A DNA stretch of 64,000 nt, from the NCBI GenBank assembly GCA_019802505.1, contig JAFMOC010000319.1, positions 371,001 to 435,000 on the forward strand, in the 5' to 3' direction. Made by a program: the position numbers and the translations under genes. Every line of letters begins with the position of its first letter. The stretch's first letter is position 1. Shown in pieces: positions 43,744 through 55,307 of the stretch. Under the pieces are notes generated by a model. That model saw only the letters and a list, made by a program, of their open reading frames with translations, made no database searches and was not told the DNA's origin. The DNA comes from Corydoras sp. C115 (lineage: Eukaryota; Chordata; Actinopteri; Siluriformes; Callichthyidae).

Positions 43744-43749
43744 TTTATT
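43744..43749 (-). terminator. Candidate polyadenylation signal of rln3
   Basis: AATAAA on the minus strand about 130 nt past the rln3 stop. A second AATAAA is at 43656-43661, about 220 nt past the stop. Either would end the transcript before the SINE at 43440. Confidence 0.45.
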
Positions 43750-43878
43750 AATTGTTTTTAACATTCATGGGTGATTCGGTCATTTCTGGAACCCGTCCCG
43801 GACGACGTGAACCGAAGTTGAATATACAGACAGAGGCCGACGGACACACCCGAAGTGAGGCAGTGCGCCGCCGAGTTC

Positions 43879-44174
43879 TCAACACAGGGAGCTGATCTCG
43901 CTCTTGCTGCAGCCCCATTTGCAGCAGGCATTGGACAGTCCTATCACCACGTCCCGCCCTTTTCGGCCCGAGCTTCGCAGGGCTTCCAGCACTTCGTCTG
44001 AGATGAGGGAGCGGGCGGGCCGGATGAAGGCTGCGCCCTGCTGTTCCCTTTGGGCCAGTTCCAAAGAGACGGGCTCTGTGTCATGCGGAAGCGAGATCTT
44101 GGTGCCGGAGGGGAGAGTCCAGTCGTTTTCAGCTATGCTGTTGTCTGAGCCGAGCGAGTCCAGACCCGGTTCAT
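43879..44174 (-). CDS. rln3: rln3 exon 2 (C-peptide, A chain)
   Basis: 296 nt, starts DEPGLDSLGSDNSIAENDW, ends SSLC then TGA at 43879-43881. Acceptor ..ttcgcag. Confidence 0.96.
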
Positions 44175-45899
44175 CTGCGAACGGAGGACGGGTCAGAAAC
44201 GGAAATCGGGTTACAGGGAAAGTTTGATGGCGATGTTCAAAAATCAACCAAATTCCTCAAAATTCCTCCAACTATTTGTACGAACCAAGTCTCTATAAGA
44301 TATATAAAGCCATTTACATACTGTATGCATCACCCAAATGCACCACAGAGCCCCCAGGAGGTCATTCTTACCTGTGGTCATCAAACTGTTTAACTCCTCA
44401 CTCAGTACAACTTTGACAACAGTAACAACTTTGATTATGTGCAATATTATAATCATCCATCCATTATCTCCCACTTTATCCTCTATTAGGGTCGCGGGGG
44501 GGGGAGGGGTTCCCCATGCCCATCCAGGGGAGAACGTTTCGGGCGCTGGGCGGATACACCCAGGACAGGGTGCCAATCTATCACTGGGAACACACTCACT
44601 CACACACACACACACACACACATTCTATATGGGGCAATTTGGAGAACTCAATTGACTTGATCCATGTTTTTGGACTGTGGGAGGAAACCGGAGAACCCGG
44701 AGGAAACCCACGCGGACACGGGGAGGACATGGAAACTCCACCCAGATGGGGATTCGAACCGGGAATCCCTAGCGCTGAGAGGAGAACATGCTAAACACTA
44801 AGCCACCGTGTCGCCCCATTATAATCATGAGTAGAATTCAAATGTTCAAATGTGCAATATTGTATTATACTATCACCTGACCCACGATGCCGTATTATTT
44901 TATTTTAAGTTTTAAATTTAATACATCAATCATACTTTACTTTTACTTTGTATATATATATTTTTTTTTACATTTTTTTTTTTATGGGCGGCATAGTGGC
45001 TTAGCGGTTGGCATGTTCTCCTCTCAGCGCTAGGGATTCCCGGTTCGAATCCCCATCTGGGTGGAGTTTGCATGTCCTCCCCGTGTCTGCGTGGGTTTCC
45101 TCCGGGTTCTCCGGTTTCCTCCCACAGTCCAAAAACATGGATCAAGTCAATTGAGTTCTCCAAATTGCCCCATATAGAGTGTGTCTGTGTGAGTGAGTGT
45201 GTGCCCAGGGATGGATTGGCGTCCTGTCCTGGGTCTATCTGCCCAGCACCCGAAACGTTCTCCCCTGGATGGGCATGGGGAACCCCCACCGCGACCTAAA
45301 TAGAGGATAAAGCGGAAGATAATGAATGAATGAAAGTCAGAAGTTATGATTGCTATGATTGTTATTTGATGCTGCGCCCCCCAGCCCTTTATTTTCTAAA
45401 ACAGGTATTTGTTAAAGAGATGCGTCTTCAGTAGTTTCTTAAAACTGCTCAGTGATTCTGCCTTACGGTCAGAAGCCATGAGATTAGGAACTCCTAATCC
45501 CTAAGTGGTTCCAAATGGGCTTTCCAAATGGTTTTTGGGCTTTCAGACACAATTCTATGCAGCGCAGTGAGAAGCTGTTCAGTATGAAGGACACGGTGAT
45601 CAGGAGCCTCGAAACAGCCTTCCTTTAAAAAAAATATACTTAAAAAAAAAGGGAAATGGGGTCTAATATCCACTCATAAAGAAAGAGGATATAATCCTGC
45701 AGCAAACGGTTCAAAGAGCAACAACAAGCAGAACCTCACCTGCACTCGTGAGGGAGCGTCTCCACCGCGAGCCTCCACAGGTGAAGATGACGGCGCGGAT
45801 GAACTCGCGGCCGCACAGTTTCACCCCAAACGTGGGTCCGTCCATGGCCTCCACGCCGGCCAGCAGGAGACACAAAGCTAGGAATGAGGCTTTCCACAT
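43879..45899 (-). CDS. rln3: Relaxin-3 preprohormone, complete, two exons
   Basis: Neuropeptide of the insulin/relaxin family; the mature A and B chains are disulphide linked and act on RXFP3-type receptors. The joined CDS encodes 151 residues. Signal peptide MWKASFLALCLLLAGVEA (1-18). B chain from about 19 with CGREFIRAVIFTCGGSRW (29-46), including R31, R35, I38 of the receptor-contact pattern RxxxRxxI and the terminal SRW. C-peptide ending in a basic site (RKGR, 124-127). A chain 128-151 with CCKWGCSKSEISSLC, the relaxin-3 hallmark. An upstream in-frame ATG nine codons earlier (45926) would give a less typical leader, so 45899 is preferred. The single phase-1 intron in the C-peptide is normal for the family. 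Fish have two rln3 paralogues; I cannot say which this is. Confidence 0.96.
44452..44818 (-). repeat. SINE-A copy
   Basis: Full-length minus copy in the single rln3 intron. Confidence 0.9.
44983..45335 (+). repeat. SINE-A copy
   Basis: Full-length plus copy in the rln3 intron, opposite to the one at 44452. Confidence 0.9.
45360..45640. repeat. Degraded dispersed repeat
   Basis: ATGCGTCTTCAGTAGTTTCT and CTGCTCAGTGATTCTGCC resemble a common fish interspersed repeat. Not assigned to a class. Confidence 0.35.
45740..45899 (-). CDS. rln3: rln3 exon 1 (signal peptide, B chain)
   Basis: 160 nt coding part, residues 1-54, ATG at 45897-45899. Donor GTGAGG after GCA G at 45740, phase 1. Confidence 0.95.
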
Positions 45900-45984
45900 A
45901 ATGAGGCGCAAAAAACCAAAATACACCGAAAACTATCCGGATGGAAGAGGCCGCTGGGTCTGCGCTCGGCCGATGAGAGGGCTG

Positions 45985-45994
45985 CTTTATAAAG
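45985..45994 (-). promoter_or_regulatory. TATA box of rln3
   Basis: CTTTATAAAG, about 90 bp upstream of the rln3 start codon. It predicts transcription start near 45960 and a 5'UTR of about 60 nt. Confidence 0.7.
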
Positions 45995-46139
45995 ACGTAC
46001 GGAACGACCGACGGTCGACCACCTGATTAAAAAGTCAAAGATAACGCGACGAGCTAAATCAGAGACCTTTACAGACAAAGAAACGAGCGGAACAAACCTG
46101 AGAGCCACAGATTGGTTACCATCAGATCGTTAAGGACGG

Positions 46140-46153
46140 CGCTGACGTCAGCG
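46140..46153. promoter_or_regulatory. Perfect cAMP response element upstream of rln3
   Basis: CGCTGACGTCAGCG, a 14-bp perfect palindrome containing the full CRE TGACGTCA (46143-46150), about 150 bp upstream of the TATA box. Relaxin-3 expression in mammals is reported to respond to cAMP/PKA signalling. Confidence 0.6.
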
Positions 46154-46354
46154 TCCTCCCCGCACTAAACCCAATATCAACATTCACCTGAAAAAGCCTG
46201 AATTATTTACACGGCACCGAGATTATTCAAAAATACAGGCTGCGCAGACGACGGAACCGGGACAGTACCAAAGAAAACTGGGAAAAAGGTGTTTATTAGC
46301 CCAAAATTATCTATACTCTACACTCTATACTATAAACAATTAAATTAAAGGTAA

Positions 46355-47275
46355 CGTTATGTTCTCCTCTCAGCACTAGGGATTTTCCGGTTCGAATCCC
46401 CATCTGGGTGGAGTTTCCGTGTTCTCCCCGTGTCCGTGTGGGTTTCCTCCGGGTTCTCCGGTTTCCTCCCACAGTCCAAAAACATGGATCAAGGCCAATT
46501 TAGTTCTTCAAACTGCCCCATATAGAGTGTGTATGTGAGTGAGTGTGTGTGCGCCCAGCGTTAGATTGGTGCCCTGTCCTGGGTGTATCTGCCCGACGCC
46601 CGAGACGTTCTCCCCTGGTTGGGCATGTGGAACCCCACCGCGACCCTAATAGAGGATACTGCGACCCTAGGGGACAGGGTGCAAGTCTATCCCTGGGCAT
46701 GCACACACAAACACATGGGGCAATTTAAAGCATTCAAATTACCTTGAATCCACGTATTTGGACTGTAGAACTGGACATGCACTAGGGATTCCCGGTTCGA
46801 ATCCCCATCTGGGTGGAGTTTCCATGTTCTCCCCGTGTCCGCGTGGGTTTCCTCCGGGTTCTCCGGTTTCCTCCCACAGTCCAAAAGCATGGATCAAGGG
46901 GGTGCAGTAGCTCAGTGGTCAGGGCATTGGGCTATCAATCTGAAGGTTGGGGGTTCAAATCCCAGGTCCACTGAAGTTACCAATGTGGATCCTTGGGCGA
47001 GGCCCTTAACCCTCATTGCTCCAGGGGGCGCTGTGATGAACCCTGTGCTCACCTTGTAAGTCGCTTTGGATAAAAGCGTCCAATAAATGACTGAATGTAA
47101 GTCAGTTGAGTTCTCCAAATTGCCCCATAGAGAGTGTGTGTGTGTGAGTGAGTGAGTGTGTGCCCAGCGATAGATTGGCGCCCTGTCCTGGGTGTATCTG
47201 CCCAGCGCCCAAAATGTTGTCCCCTGGATGGGCATGGGGAACCCCCCCCCACCTTGAGACCCTGAAAAACACCCA
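46355..47275 (+). repeat. SINE-A copies with nested SINE-B
   Basis: Plus SINE-A 46355-46670, a short minus fragment (46670-46770), then a plus SINE-A (46778-46900 and 47101-47272) split by a SINE-B (46901-47100). The SINE-B has both tRNA-like head (AGCTCAGTGGTCAGGGCATT) and tail (GATAAAAGCGTCCAATAAAT). Confidence 0.82.
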
Positions 47276-47374
47276 CAGCGACACGAGGAACCCACACTGA
47301 CCCCACACCAACAGACCCTGCACAACATATAACACAATATATCTTCAATATTTAATAGATTTATCATAAACATT

Positions 47375-47702
47375 CAGGGGTGGCACAATGGTTGGCATGT
47401 TCTCCTCTCAGCGCTGAGGATCCAGGTTCGAATCCCAATCTGGGTTTCCATGATCTCCCCGTGTCCACGTGGGTTTCCTCCGGGTTCTCCGGATTCCTCC
47501 CACAGTCCAAAAACATGGATTCAAGGCTCCAAATTGCCCCATATAGAGTGTGTGTGTGTGAGTGAGTGTGTGCCCAGCGATAGATTGGCGTCTGTCCTGG
47601 ATGTATCTGCCCAGCGCCCGAAACGTTCTCCTCTGGATGGGCATTGGGGAACCCCCCCACCTCGACCCTAGTAGAGGATAAAGCAGAAGATGATGGATGG
47701 AT
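47375..47702 (+). repeat. SINE-A copy
   Basis: Plus copy with small deletions, tail GATGATGGATGGATG. Confidence 0.86.
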
Positions 47703-48004
47703 GAACATTCAGTGCAAACAAATGTTTATTTTAATAATTGTAATTTTGATCGTCTTTATTAAAAGCTGTAGATGTATGTTGCTGGGGTTTTAACGTTTTA
47801 ACCAATAACTTAATTATTAAGAACTGATACAGGACCTCACCCCATCCGGTTTGTGTTTTAAACACAGGACGGCATGCCATCAGTAATGGATAAAGAAACT
47901 GATGGAAAAATAAATACAAATTAAAATTAAATATAAAATCAAAATCAAATCAAATTAAATTAAATTAAAAGAAAATAAAAGAAAATTTAATTCAATTCAA
48001 TTCA

Positions 48005-48365
48005 ATTTATTCATTCATCCATTATCTCCCACTTTATCCTCTCTTAGGGTCGGGGGGGGGGGGGGGGGTTCCCCATGCCCATCCAGGGGAGAGCGTTTCG
48101 GGCGCTGGGCAGATACACCCAGGACAGGGGGCAATCCATCACTGGACACACACTCACTCACACATACACACTCTATATGGGGCAATTTGGAGAATTCAAT
48201 TGACATGATCCATGTTTTTGGACTGTGGGAGGAAACCGGAGAACCCGGAGGAAACCCACGCGGACACGTGGAGAACATGGAAACTCCACCCAGATGGGGA
48301 TTCGAACCGGGAATCCCTAGCGCTGAGAGGAGAACATGCCAAACCACTAAGCCACCATGCCGCCC
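48005..48365 (-). repeat. SINE-A copy
   Basis: Full minus copy flanked by TTAAT-rich DNA (TTTAATTTAATTTAATT at 48370-48395). Confidence 0.9.
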
Positions 48366-48454
48366 TTAATTTAATTTAATTTAATTTAATTTAATTTTTA
48401 ATTAAATAAATGACGTCACCAAATTGGAAAATTTGGTTATTTTAGTCGACTTAA

Positions 48455-48606
48455 ACGTCCCAACTTGGTTGGGGGTCAGAACACGGGGTTGATACAGCAT
48501 CCCTGGAGCAATGAGGGTCAAGGCTCTTGCTGAAGGAGCCACTTCAGTACACCTGGGATGTGAACCCACCACCTTCTGACTGCCTGACACCCAAACCACT
48601 GACATA
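48455..48606 (-). repeat. SINE-B copy
   Basis: Reverse copy: CTGGAGCAATGAGGGTCAAG, GTGAACCCACCACCTTCTGA. Confidence 0.7.
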
Positions 48607-49314
48607 GTTTTTAAACTTGTTTAATAAATTTTAAAGGTAAATTCATTCAGATATACAAAACATTACAAACTTTCAGACATGGTTGTTAATGATGTTGATG
48701 TTGGAGTGAGGTGTCAGCGGCAGGGCTCCTCACTTCCACAGCGTTACTGCTGCAACCTCACGCCACAATTCACCAAATGACATTCATATTAATTATTCAT
48801 TATTCATTATTAATTATTCATTATTAATTATGTCTAAAATGGTGCAAACTGGAGATGATGAAACACCGAAGCTGTGGGTTATTTCGGGATTGTTGTCGTG
48901 GGGTCGATTATCACTTCAGCGGACGTCCGCGTGTCTGCGGGGCCCGTTACTCTCTCGCTGACCGCAGGGGGCGCCGGGCTGACCGTCACCGAGCGCCAGG
49001 GGGAAAAGGTCGAGAGCCACGCCAGAGGCAGAGAGCGCGACATTTCCAAATGTGATAACATATTTTACTCTCATATGTTTATCGCTTCATGACCATGTAG
49101 ACAGAACCCCCCCCCTCCACCTCCATACCCCCCCCCCCCCCCCGTTTTCAGAACGACAAAAGAATAATGAATCTGTTATTCGCAGGTTGATTAAAATACC
49201 AGCGGCGTGACATTTGAAGAGACATTCAGCACAATGAGCCGATCGTCACGTCATCGGTGGAGGATCAGCCCGAGGGCCAGAGCAGGAGGACGGCAACTTT
49301 TACATTTAATACAC
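48607..49314. other. Intergenic, no gene recognised
   Basis: Mostly unique, with ATTATTCATT repeats (48787-48830) and a poly-C (49129-49143). A short GC-richer segment (48870-49060) has an open frame of about 65 codons, but no family is recognised and no splice context supports it. Confidence 0.45.
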
Positions 49315-49925
49315 AGGGTGACGTAGTGTTTAACATGTTCTCCTCTCAGCGCTGGGGATTCGGGTTTCAATCCCAATCTGGGTGGAGGTTCCAACATGGA
49401 TTGATGTAAAATTGGCGGCTCCAAATTGCCCCATATAGAGTGTGTCTGTGTGAGTGAGTGTGTGTCCAGTGATAGATTGGCGTCCTGTCCAAACGTTCTC
49501 CCCTGGATGGGCATGGGGAACCAAACCCCCCCCCCACCCATGACCCTAATAGAGATTTAGGCAGAAGATAATGAATACAGACATTTAAAATGCTAAGCGT
49601 TTATTTCAACTTCTGCTTAATTCTATGTTGGGGTTGTGTGTGTGTGTGTGTGTGTGTGTGGGGGGGGGGGGGTTCCTCATGCCCATCCATTGGAGAACGT
49701 TTCGGGCAACGGGCAGATACACCCAGGACAGGGCGCCAATCTATCACTGGACACACACTCACTCCCATACATACACACACACTATATGGGGCAATTTGGA
49801 GCATTCGATTGACCTTAAATCCATGTTTTTGGACTGTGGGAGGAACATGCAAACTCAATACAGATTGGGCCACCAATCTGGATGTCCAATGCTGAGAGGA
49901 GAACATGCCAACCACTATGTCAACT
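49315..49925. repeat. SINE-A copies, plus then minus, internally deleted
   Basis: Plus 49315-49575 lacks most of the central block. Minus 49650-49925 is diverged and preceded by (GT)n (49637-49660). Confidence 0.8.
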
Positions 49926-50400
49926 AATCACATCACATATACAGAAGGGGTCCAATCACTAACCTTACTCTTTAATAGACATCTGTTCTATAGATTTCCC
50001 CCGAAATGAAATGCAGAACTGATTTAAAGTTCACGCGCAGCGGCTGGGTGAGCGTCATGATCCGTCACCTGAATGCACCGAGAGCGCAGGTCATTTCTTC
50101 TCCCCGATTGCACCTCTAATGCATCAACGCCCAAGATTTCTAAAACGTTATATCGTGAAAGCGTTGTTCTGCGAGCGTAAGGAATCGTTTTCATGCATGA
50201 ATTACAGAACGTGTTCCATCCTCAGTCTCAGCTAAAAATACACTGCAGCTCTGAAAGGAGACAAATGTTGCATCGGATTTGGTCGTCCAAACAAAGTCAC
50301 GTCCTCGAAACTCCTGTCCAACGGAGTCCAAACTGTCCAAAATCACAGAACCAACACGTGTGAAAAGAGTTTCACGTTAATTCAAGATTCAAGATTCAAG
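49926..50400. other. Intergenic unique sequence
   Basis: No repeat family, ORF or RNA gene recognised. Confidence 0.5.
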
Positions 50401-50401
50401 A

Positions 50402-51030
50402 AAGGTGGCATGGTGGCTTAGTGGTTTATCATGTTCTCCTCTCAGCACTAGGGATTCCCGGTTCGAATCCCGATCTGGGTGGAGTTTCCATGTTCTCCCC
50501 GTGTCCGCGTGGGTTTGCGGGGCAGATGCGGTGGAGGTCGCGGGGCAGAGTTGCATCTGCTGCCCCTGTAAGCTTCCACCCGACGCCCACGCTGGGTTTG
50601 TTTCTATCACGTTCTATCACGTTCCACCCACATGGTTATGGATTCATCCAGCCCCCGACGGCTGACTCGGGGGGGGGGGGGGGGGGGTTCCCCATGCCCA
50701 TCCAGGGGAGAACGTTTCGGGCGCTGGGCAGATACACAGGATACACAGATACACATGGGGATTCGAACAGGGAACATGCCAATCACTAAGCCACCGTGCC
50801 GCCCTATATACAGTATATAAAATTAAATAAAATATAAAGTATATATATATCTCAAAATTGCCCCATATAGAGTGTGTCTGTGTGAGTGAGTGTGTGCCCA
50901 GCGATGGATTGGCGTCCTGTCCTGGGTCTGTCTGCCCGGCGCCCGGGATGTTCTTCCCTGGATGGGCATGGGGAACCCCACCGCGACCCTAATAGAGGAT
51001 AAAGCGGGAGATAATGGATGAATGAATAAA
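50402..51030. repeat. SINE-A fragments around a duplicated segment
   Basis: Plus head 50402-50518, duplicated 144-bp segment 50525-50668, minus tail part with head remnant 50669-50806, then a plus 5'-truncated copy 50851-51030. Confidence 0.8.
50525..50668. repeat. 144-bp segment, copy 1 of an exact duplication
   Basis: Identical by eye over all 144 bases to 52832-52975 (GATGCGGTGGAGGTCGCGGG .. CCCGACGGCTGACTC). Confidence 0.9.
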
Positions 51031-51045
51031 GTATATATATATATT

Positions 51046-51054
<9 letters not shown>

Positions 51055-51125
<71 letters not shown>

Positions 51126-51128
51126 ATA

Positions 51129-51207
<79 letters not shown>
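51055..51207. repeat. (TA)n microsatellite
   Basis: About 150 bp of TA with two TATGTGTA interruptions. Confidence 0.95.
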
Positions 51208-51209
<2 letters not shown>

Positions 51210-51334
51210 TCACATTTATATGTATATACCATATATAAAATAAATGTGAGAACATATATAAAAAATAGTATACCATAGATATAAATATAGAATATAAATA
51301 TAGCAGCATATAAAATGTACATAAACGGTACGTG

Positions 51335-52580
51335 TGAGATGAGATGATGAGGTATTTTTGAGATAAGATGAGATGATGAGGTATTTTTGAGATGAGATGA
51401 GATGATGAGGTATTTTTGAGATGAGATGAGATGAGATGATGAGGTATTTTGAGATAAGATGAGATGATGAGTATTTTTGAGATGAGATGATGAGGTATTT
51501 TTGAGATGAGATGAGATGATGAGGTATTTTTGAGATGAGATGAGATGATGAGGTATTTTTGAGATGAGATGATGAGGTATTTTTGAGATGAGATGATGAG
51601 GTATTTTTGAGATAAGATGAGATGATGAGGTATTTTTGAGATGAGATGATGAGGTATTTTTGAGATGAGATGAGATGATGAGGTATTTTTGAGATAAGAT
51701 GAGATGATGAGGTATTTTTGAGATGAGATGATGAGGTATTTTTGAGATGAGATGATGAGGTATTTTTGAGATGAGATGATGAGGTATTTTTGAGATGAGA
51801 TGAGATGATGAGGTATTGTTGAGATGAGATGAGATGAGATGATGAGGTATTTTTGAGATAAGATGAGATGATGAGGTATTTTTGAGATGAGATGATGAGG
51901 TATTTTTGAGATGAGATGAGATGATGAGGTATTTTTGAGATGAGATGAGATGATGAGGTATTTTTGAGATGAGATGAGATGAGATGATGAGGTATTTTTG
52001 AGATGAGATGAGATGATGAGGTATTTTTGAGATGAGATGAGATGAGATGATGAGGTATTTTTGAGATAAGATGAGATGATGAGGTATTTTTGAGATGAGA
52101 TGATGAGGTATTTTTGAGATGAGATGATGAGGTATTTTTGAGATGAGATGATGAGGTATTTTTGAGATGAGATGATGAGGTATTTTTGAGATAAGATGAG
52201 ATGATGAGGTATTTTTGAGATGAGATGATGAGGTATTTTTGAGATGAGATGATGAGGTATTTTTGAGATGAGATGATGAGGTATTTTTGAGATGAGATGA
52301 TGAGGTATTTTTGAGATGAGATGAGATGATGAGGTATTTTTGAGATGAGATGAGATGATGAGGTATTTTTGAGATGAGATGATGAGGTATTTTTGAGATG
52401 AGATGAGATGATGAGGTATTTTTGAGATGAGATGAGATGATGAGGTATTTTTGAGATGAGATGATGAGGTATTTTTGAGATGAGATGAGATGATGAGGTA
52501 TTTTTGAGATGAGATGAGATGATGAGGTATTTTTGAGATGAGATGATGAGGTATTTTTGAGATGAGATGATGAGGTGGGG
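51335..52580. repeat. 24/29-bp minisatellite
   Basis: About 45-50 copies of GATGAGGTATTTTTGAGATG plus one to three AGATG additions. It gives a long spurious open frame on the minus strand. Confidence 0.95.
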
Positions 52581-53227
52581 TGATGAACGTTTCGTTAGAT
52601 GGAGTTTGTGAGTCTTTCTCAGTCTGTTTGTTCTGCACTTAATGCTCTTAATGCACGTTCTTAATAATCGTCGTCTCGTTCTGTTTTCTCATCGTCGGAT
52701 CGCTGTACATACAGAAGTTTGTTTGGGAGAGGGGGTGGAGGGGGGGGGGGGGCATGGGGCTATAGTAAAGCATATTGGATGTTTTCTGGCGAAGCAGAGA
52801 AGGCGCTGGGAGTCTGGCAGCATCCGCCGCCGATGCGGTGGAGGTCGCGGGGCAGAGTTGCATCTGCTGCCCCTGTAAGCTTCCACCCGACGCCCACGCT
52901 GGGTTTGTTTCTATCACGTTCTATCACGTTCCACCCACATGGTTATGGATTCATCCAGCCCCCGACGGCTGACTCCGGCCGTTATGCAGTTGTAATGATT
53001 TCTTTAAGAAGTGAAAGGACTATGACTTCACAGTTCCTCGTTTTCATGGAGTAGTAATACATAGTGCAACCAACAGGGTTCCTCTTCTTGCACATAAAAA
53101 AAATAATAATCTGAAAACCGTTCTCATAGTGTGAATATTATGACCTCCGTGTTGTGAAAGTTGATATGGATGTAATAATGAATGTGCTTAGTATATAGAC
53201 TCATATTATTGACTCACATCTTAAACT
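52581..53227. other. Intergenic unique sequence holding the second 144-bp copy
   Basis: Copy 2 of the duplication is 52832-52975. It is embedded in unique DNA here, so this is probably the source locus. No gene recognised. Confidence 0.55.
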
Positions 53228-53867
53228 CTGAGGTGGCTTAGTGGTTTAGCATGTTCTCCTCTCGGCACTAGAGATTCCCGCTTCGAATCCCCATCTGGGT
53301 GGAGTTTCCAAGTCCCCCCCGTGTCTGCGTGGGTTTCCTCCGGGTTCTCCGGTTTCCTCCCACAGTCCAAAAACATGGATCAATTCAATTGTGTTCTCCA
53401 AATTGCCCCATATAGAGTGTGTGTGTGCCCAGTGATATATTGGTGGCCTGTTCTGGGTTCTGCCCAGCGCCTGAAACGTTCTCCCCTGGACCGGGCATGG
53501 GGAACCCCCCCATACACACGACCCTAATAGAGGATGAAGCGGAAGATAATGGATGGAAATTGCCCCATATAGAGTGCATCTGTGTGAGTGAGTGAGTGTG
53601 TGCCCAGCGATAGATTGCCCCCCTGTCCTGGGTGTATCTGCCCAGCGCCCGAAACGTTCTCCCCTGGATGGGCATGGGGAACAAACACCTCCCCACACAC
53701 ACGACCCTAATAGAGGATAAAGTGAAAGATAATGGATGGAAATTGCCCCATATAGAGTGTGTCCGTGTGAGTGAGTGTGTGCCCAGCAATAGATTGCCCC
53801 CCCTGTCCTGGGTGTATCTGCCCAGCGCCTGAGACGTTCTCCCCTGGATGGGCATGGGGAACCCCCT

Positions 53868-53901
<34 letters not shown>

Positions 53902-54070
53902 CTCTAAAAAAGGATGAAGCGGAAGTTAATGGATGGAAATTGCCCCATATAGAGTGCATCAGATTGCCCCCCTGTCCCTGTACCTGGGTGTAGTTCATCT
54001 GTGTCTATTGCCCCCCTGTCCATCTGCCCAGCGCCCGAAACGTTCTCCCCTGGATGGGCATGGGAACCCC

Positions 54071-54101
<31 letters not shown>

Positions 54102-54300
54102 ACAACCCTAATAGAGGATAAAGTGGAAGATAATGGATGGAAATTGCCCCATATAGAGTGTGTGTGTGTCCAGCAGTAGATTGCCCCCCTGTCCTGGGTG
54201 TATCTGCCCAGCGCCCGAGACGTTCTCCCTGGATGGGCATGGGGGAACCCCCCCCCCCCCCCCCCCGCGTCCCTAATAGAGGACAGAGCGGATGAATAAC
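53228..54300 (+). repeat. SINE-A with tandem array of its 3' half
   Basis: One full plus copy (53228-53555), then four further 3' halves in direct tandem (53556-53737, 53738-53935, 53936-54138, 54139-54300). Each runs from AATTGCCCCATATAGAGTG through a poly-C to GATAATGGATGG. Confidence 0.88.
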
Positions 54301-54349
54301 GGGTGGATGAATAACGGATGGATGTTTTTCGGGCAACACGGCGTTGACG

Positions 54350-54758
54350 TTCGGAACCCTCTGCCATTTTAATTCATCAAATAAAAGACCGCAGTCGACG
54401 TCGCTCGCCCTTTAAAGGCTTCACGCGGCGGCACCGCGAGCAAATGAGCCGCCGCCGCCGTGACGGACGGCGCGGCGCGGCCAACGAGCGAGCCGCCGCG
54501 CGCCGGCGCCGACCAATCCCGGGAGGGGGAAGGGGGCGGGATGTAAACGGGTGGGTAGCAACAGTTGCCGGGGTGAGGACGAGGCGCCATAGCCACGGTA
54601 GTCTTGACGACAAGAGCCCAGCAACGAGAATCAACAACAACAGCCCGAGCCGCCGACGCTCCGAAGCCCACATTCCGACAGAGCGGCGGAACCGGCGCCG
54701 GATTCTGAGGTGATCCCGTTTCTCTGTCGTTCGCATCCCGGTCGGGAACCCGGAGGAC

Positions 54759-54789
<31 letters not shown>

Positions 54790-54808
54790 GGACGGGCTCT
54801 CTCTCTCT

Positions 54809-54840
<32 letters not shown>

Positions 54841-55130
54841 GGGGGGGGGGGGGACGGGTGGGGGGGGGACACACCGGGGACACGGGGACACGCCGCGGTC
54901 CGGAGCCCGTGGGTCGCACCTGCGGGCGGCTCGGCGGATGCGGCCGCGTCAGGGAGCGGGGGATGCGGATGCGAGCGTCGGCCGGCTCGTTGTTATGGCG
55001 ATGTCGAACGCGGTACAAAATGGCGGGGGGTTGTTATAGCGAGCCGAGACGCCGGACCACACAGCGGCCCGCCCGCCGGCGTTGCTAGGGAGCGCATCCA
55101 CAGCAAACGAGGAACCGGGGGGGGGGGGCC
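54350..55130. promoter_or_regulatory. CpG-rich promoter and probable 5'UTR exon region of rfx1
   Basis: Very GC-rich, CpG-dense block with a CGG run of about ten triplets (54760-54790) and YY1-like AAATGGCGG (55017-55025). A possible first-exon donor is CTGAG|GTGATC at about 54709, but it is weak. The exon itself is not established. It lies about 6.8 kb upstream of the first coding exon of rfx1, whose acceptor at 61516-61517 implies an upstream non-coding exon. Confidence 0.65.
54555..54570. promoter_or_regulatory. X-box-like RFX binding site in the rfx1 promoter
   Basis: GGTAGCAACAGTTGCC. The 9-mer TAGCAACAG is that of the MHC class II (DRA) X1 box, followed by GTTGCC, an RFX half-site. Confidence 0.5.
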
Positions 55131-55307
55131 TCTCACACAGAACCGAACCGCGCCGTTTTATCCGTTCAGTTCCCTTTCACTAACCACCACCGGGCTGCCG
55201 GCTGCATATAACGCAGCTTTTGTTTTGCATAGACGATAATTGTTGCATCGCAGGACGGCTCTCGATGCTGATTGGTTGATCCTCGTGCAGCATCAGCGAC
55301 ACGGTTA

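Noticed and set aside
48855..49061. Small GC-rich open frame (66 codons)
   Set aside because: No homology recognised, no flanking splice sites or promoter; kept only as intergenic sequence.
50989..52638. 549-codon open frame on the minus strand (and 73-156 codon YIYIY frames)
   Set aside because: Produced by the 24/29-bp minisatellite and a (TA)n tract; no codon structure or family match.
54369..55088. Long open frames of 86-213 codons on both strands
   Set aside because: GC-rich CpG island with CGG, poly-T and poly-G runs; overlapping frames on both strands, no family match.
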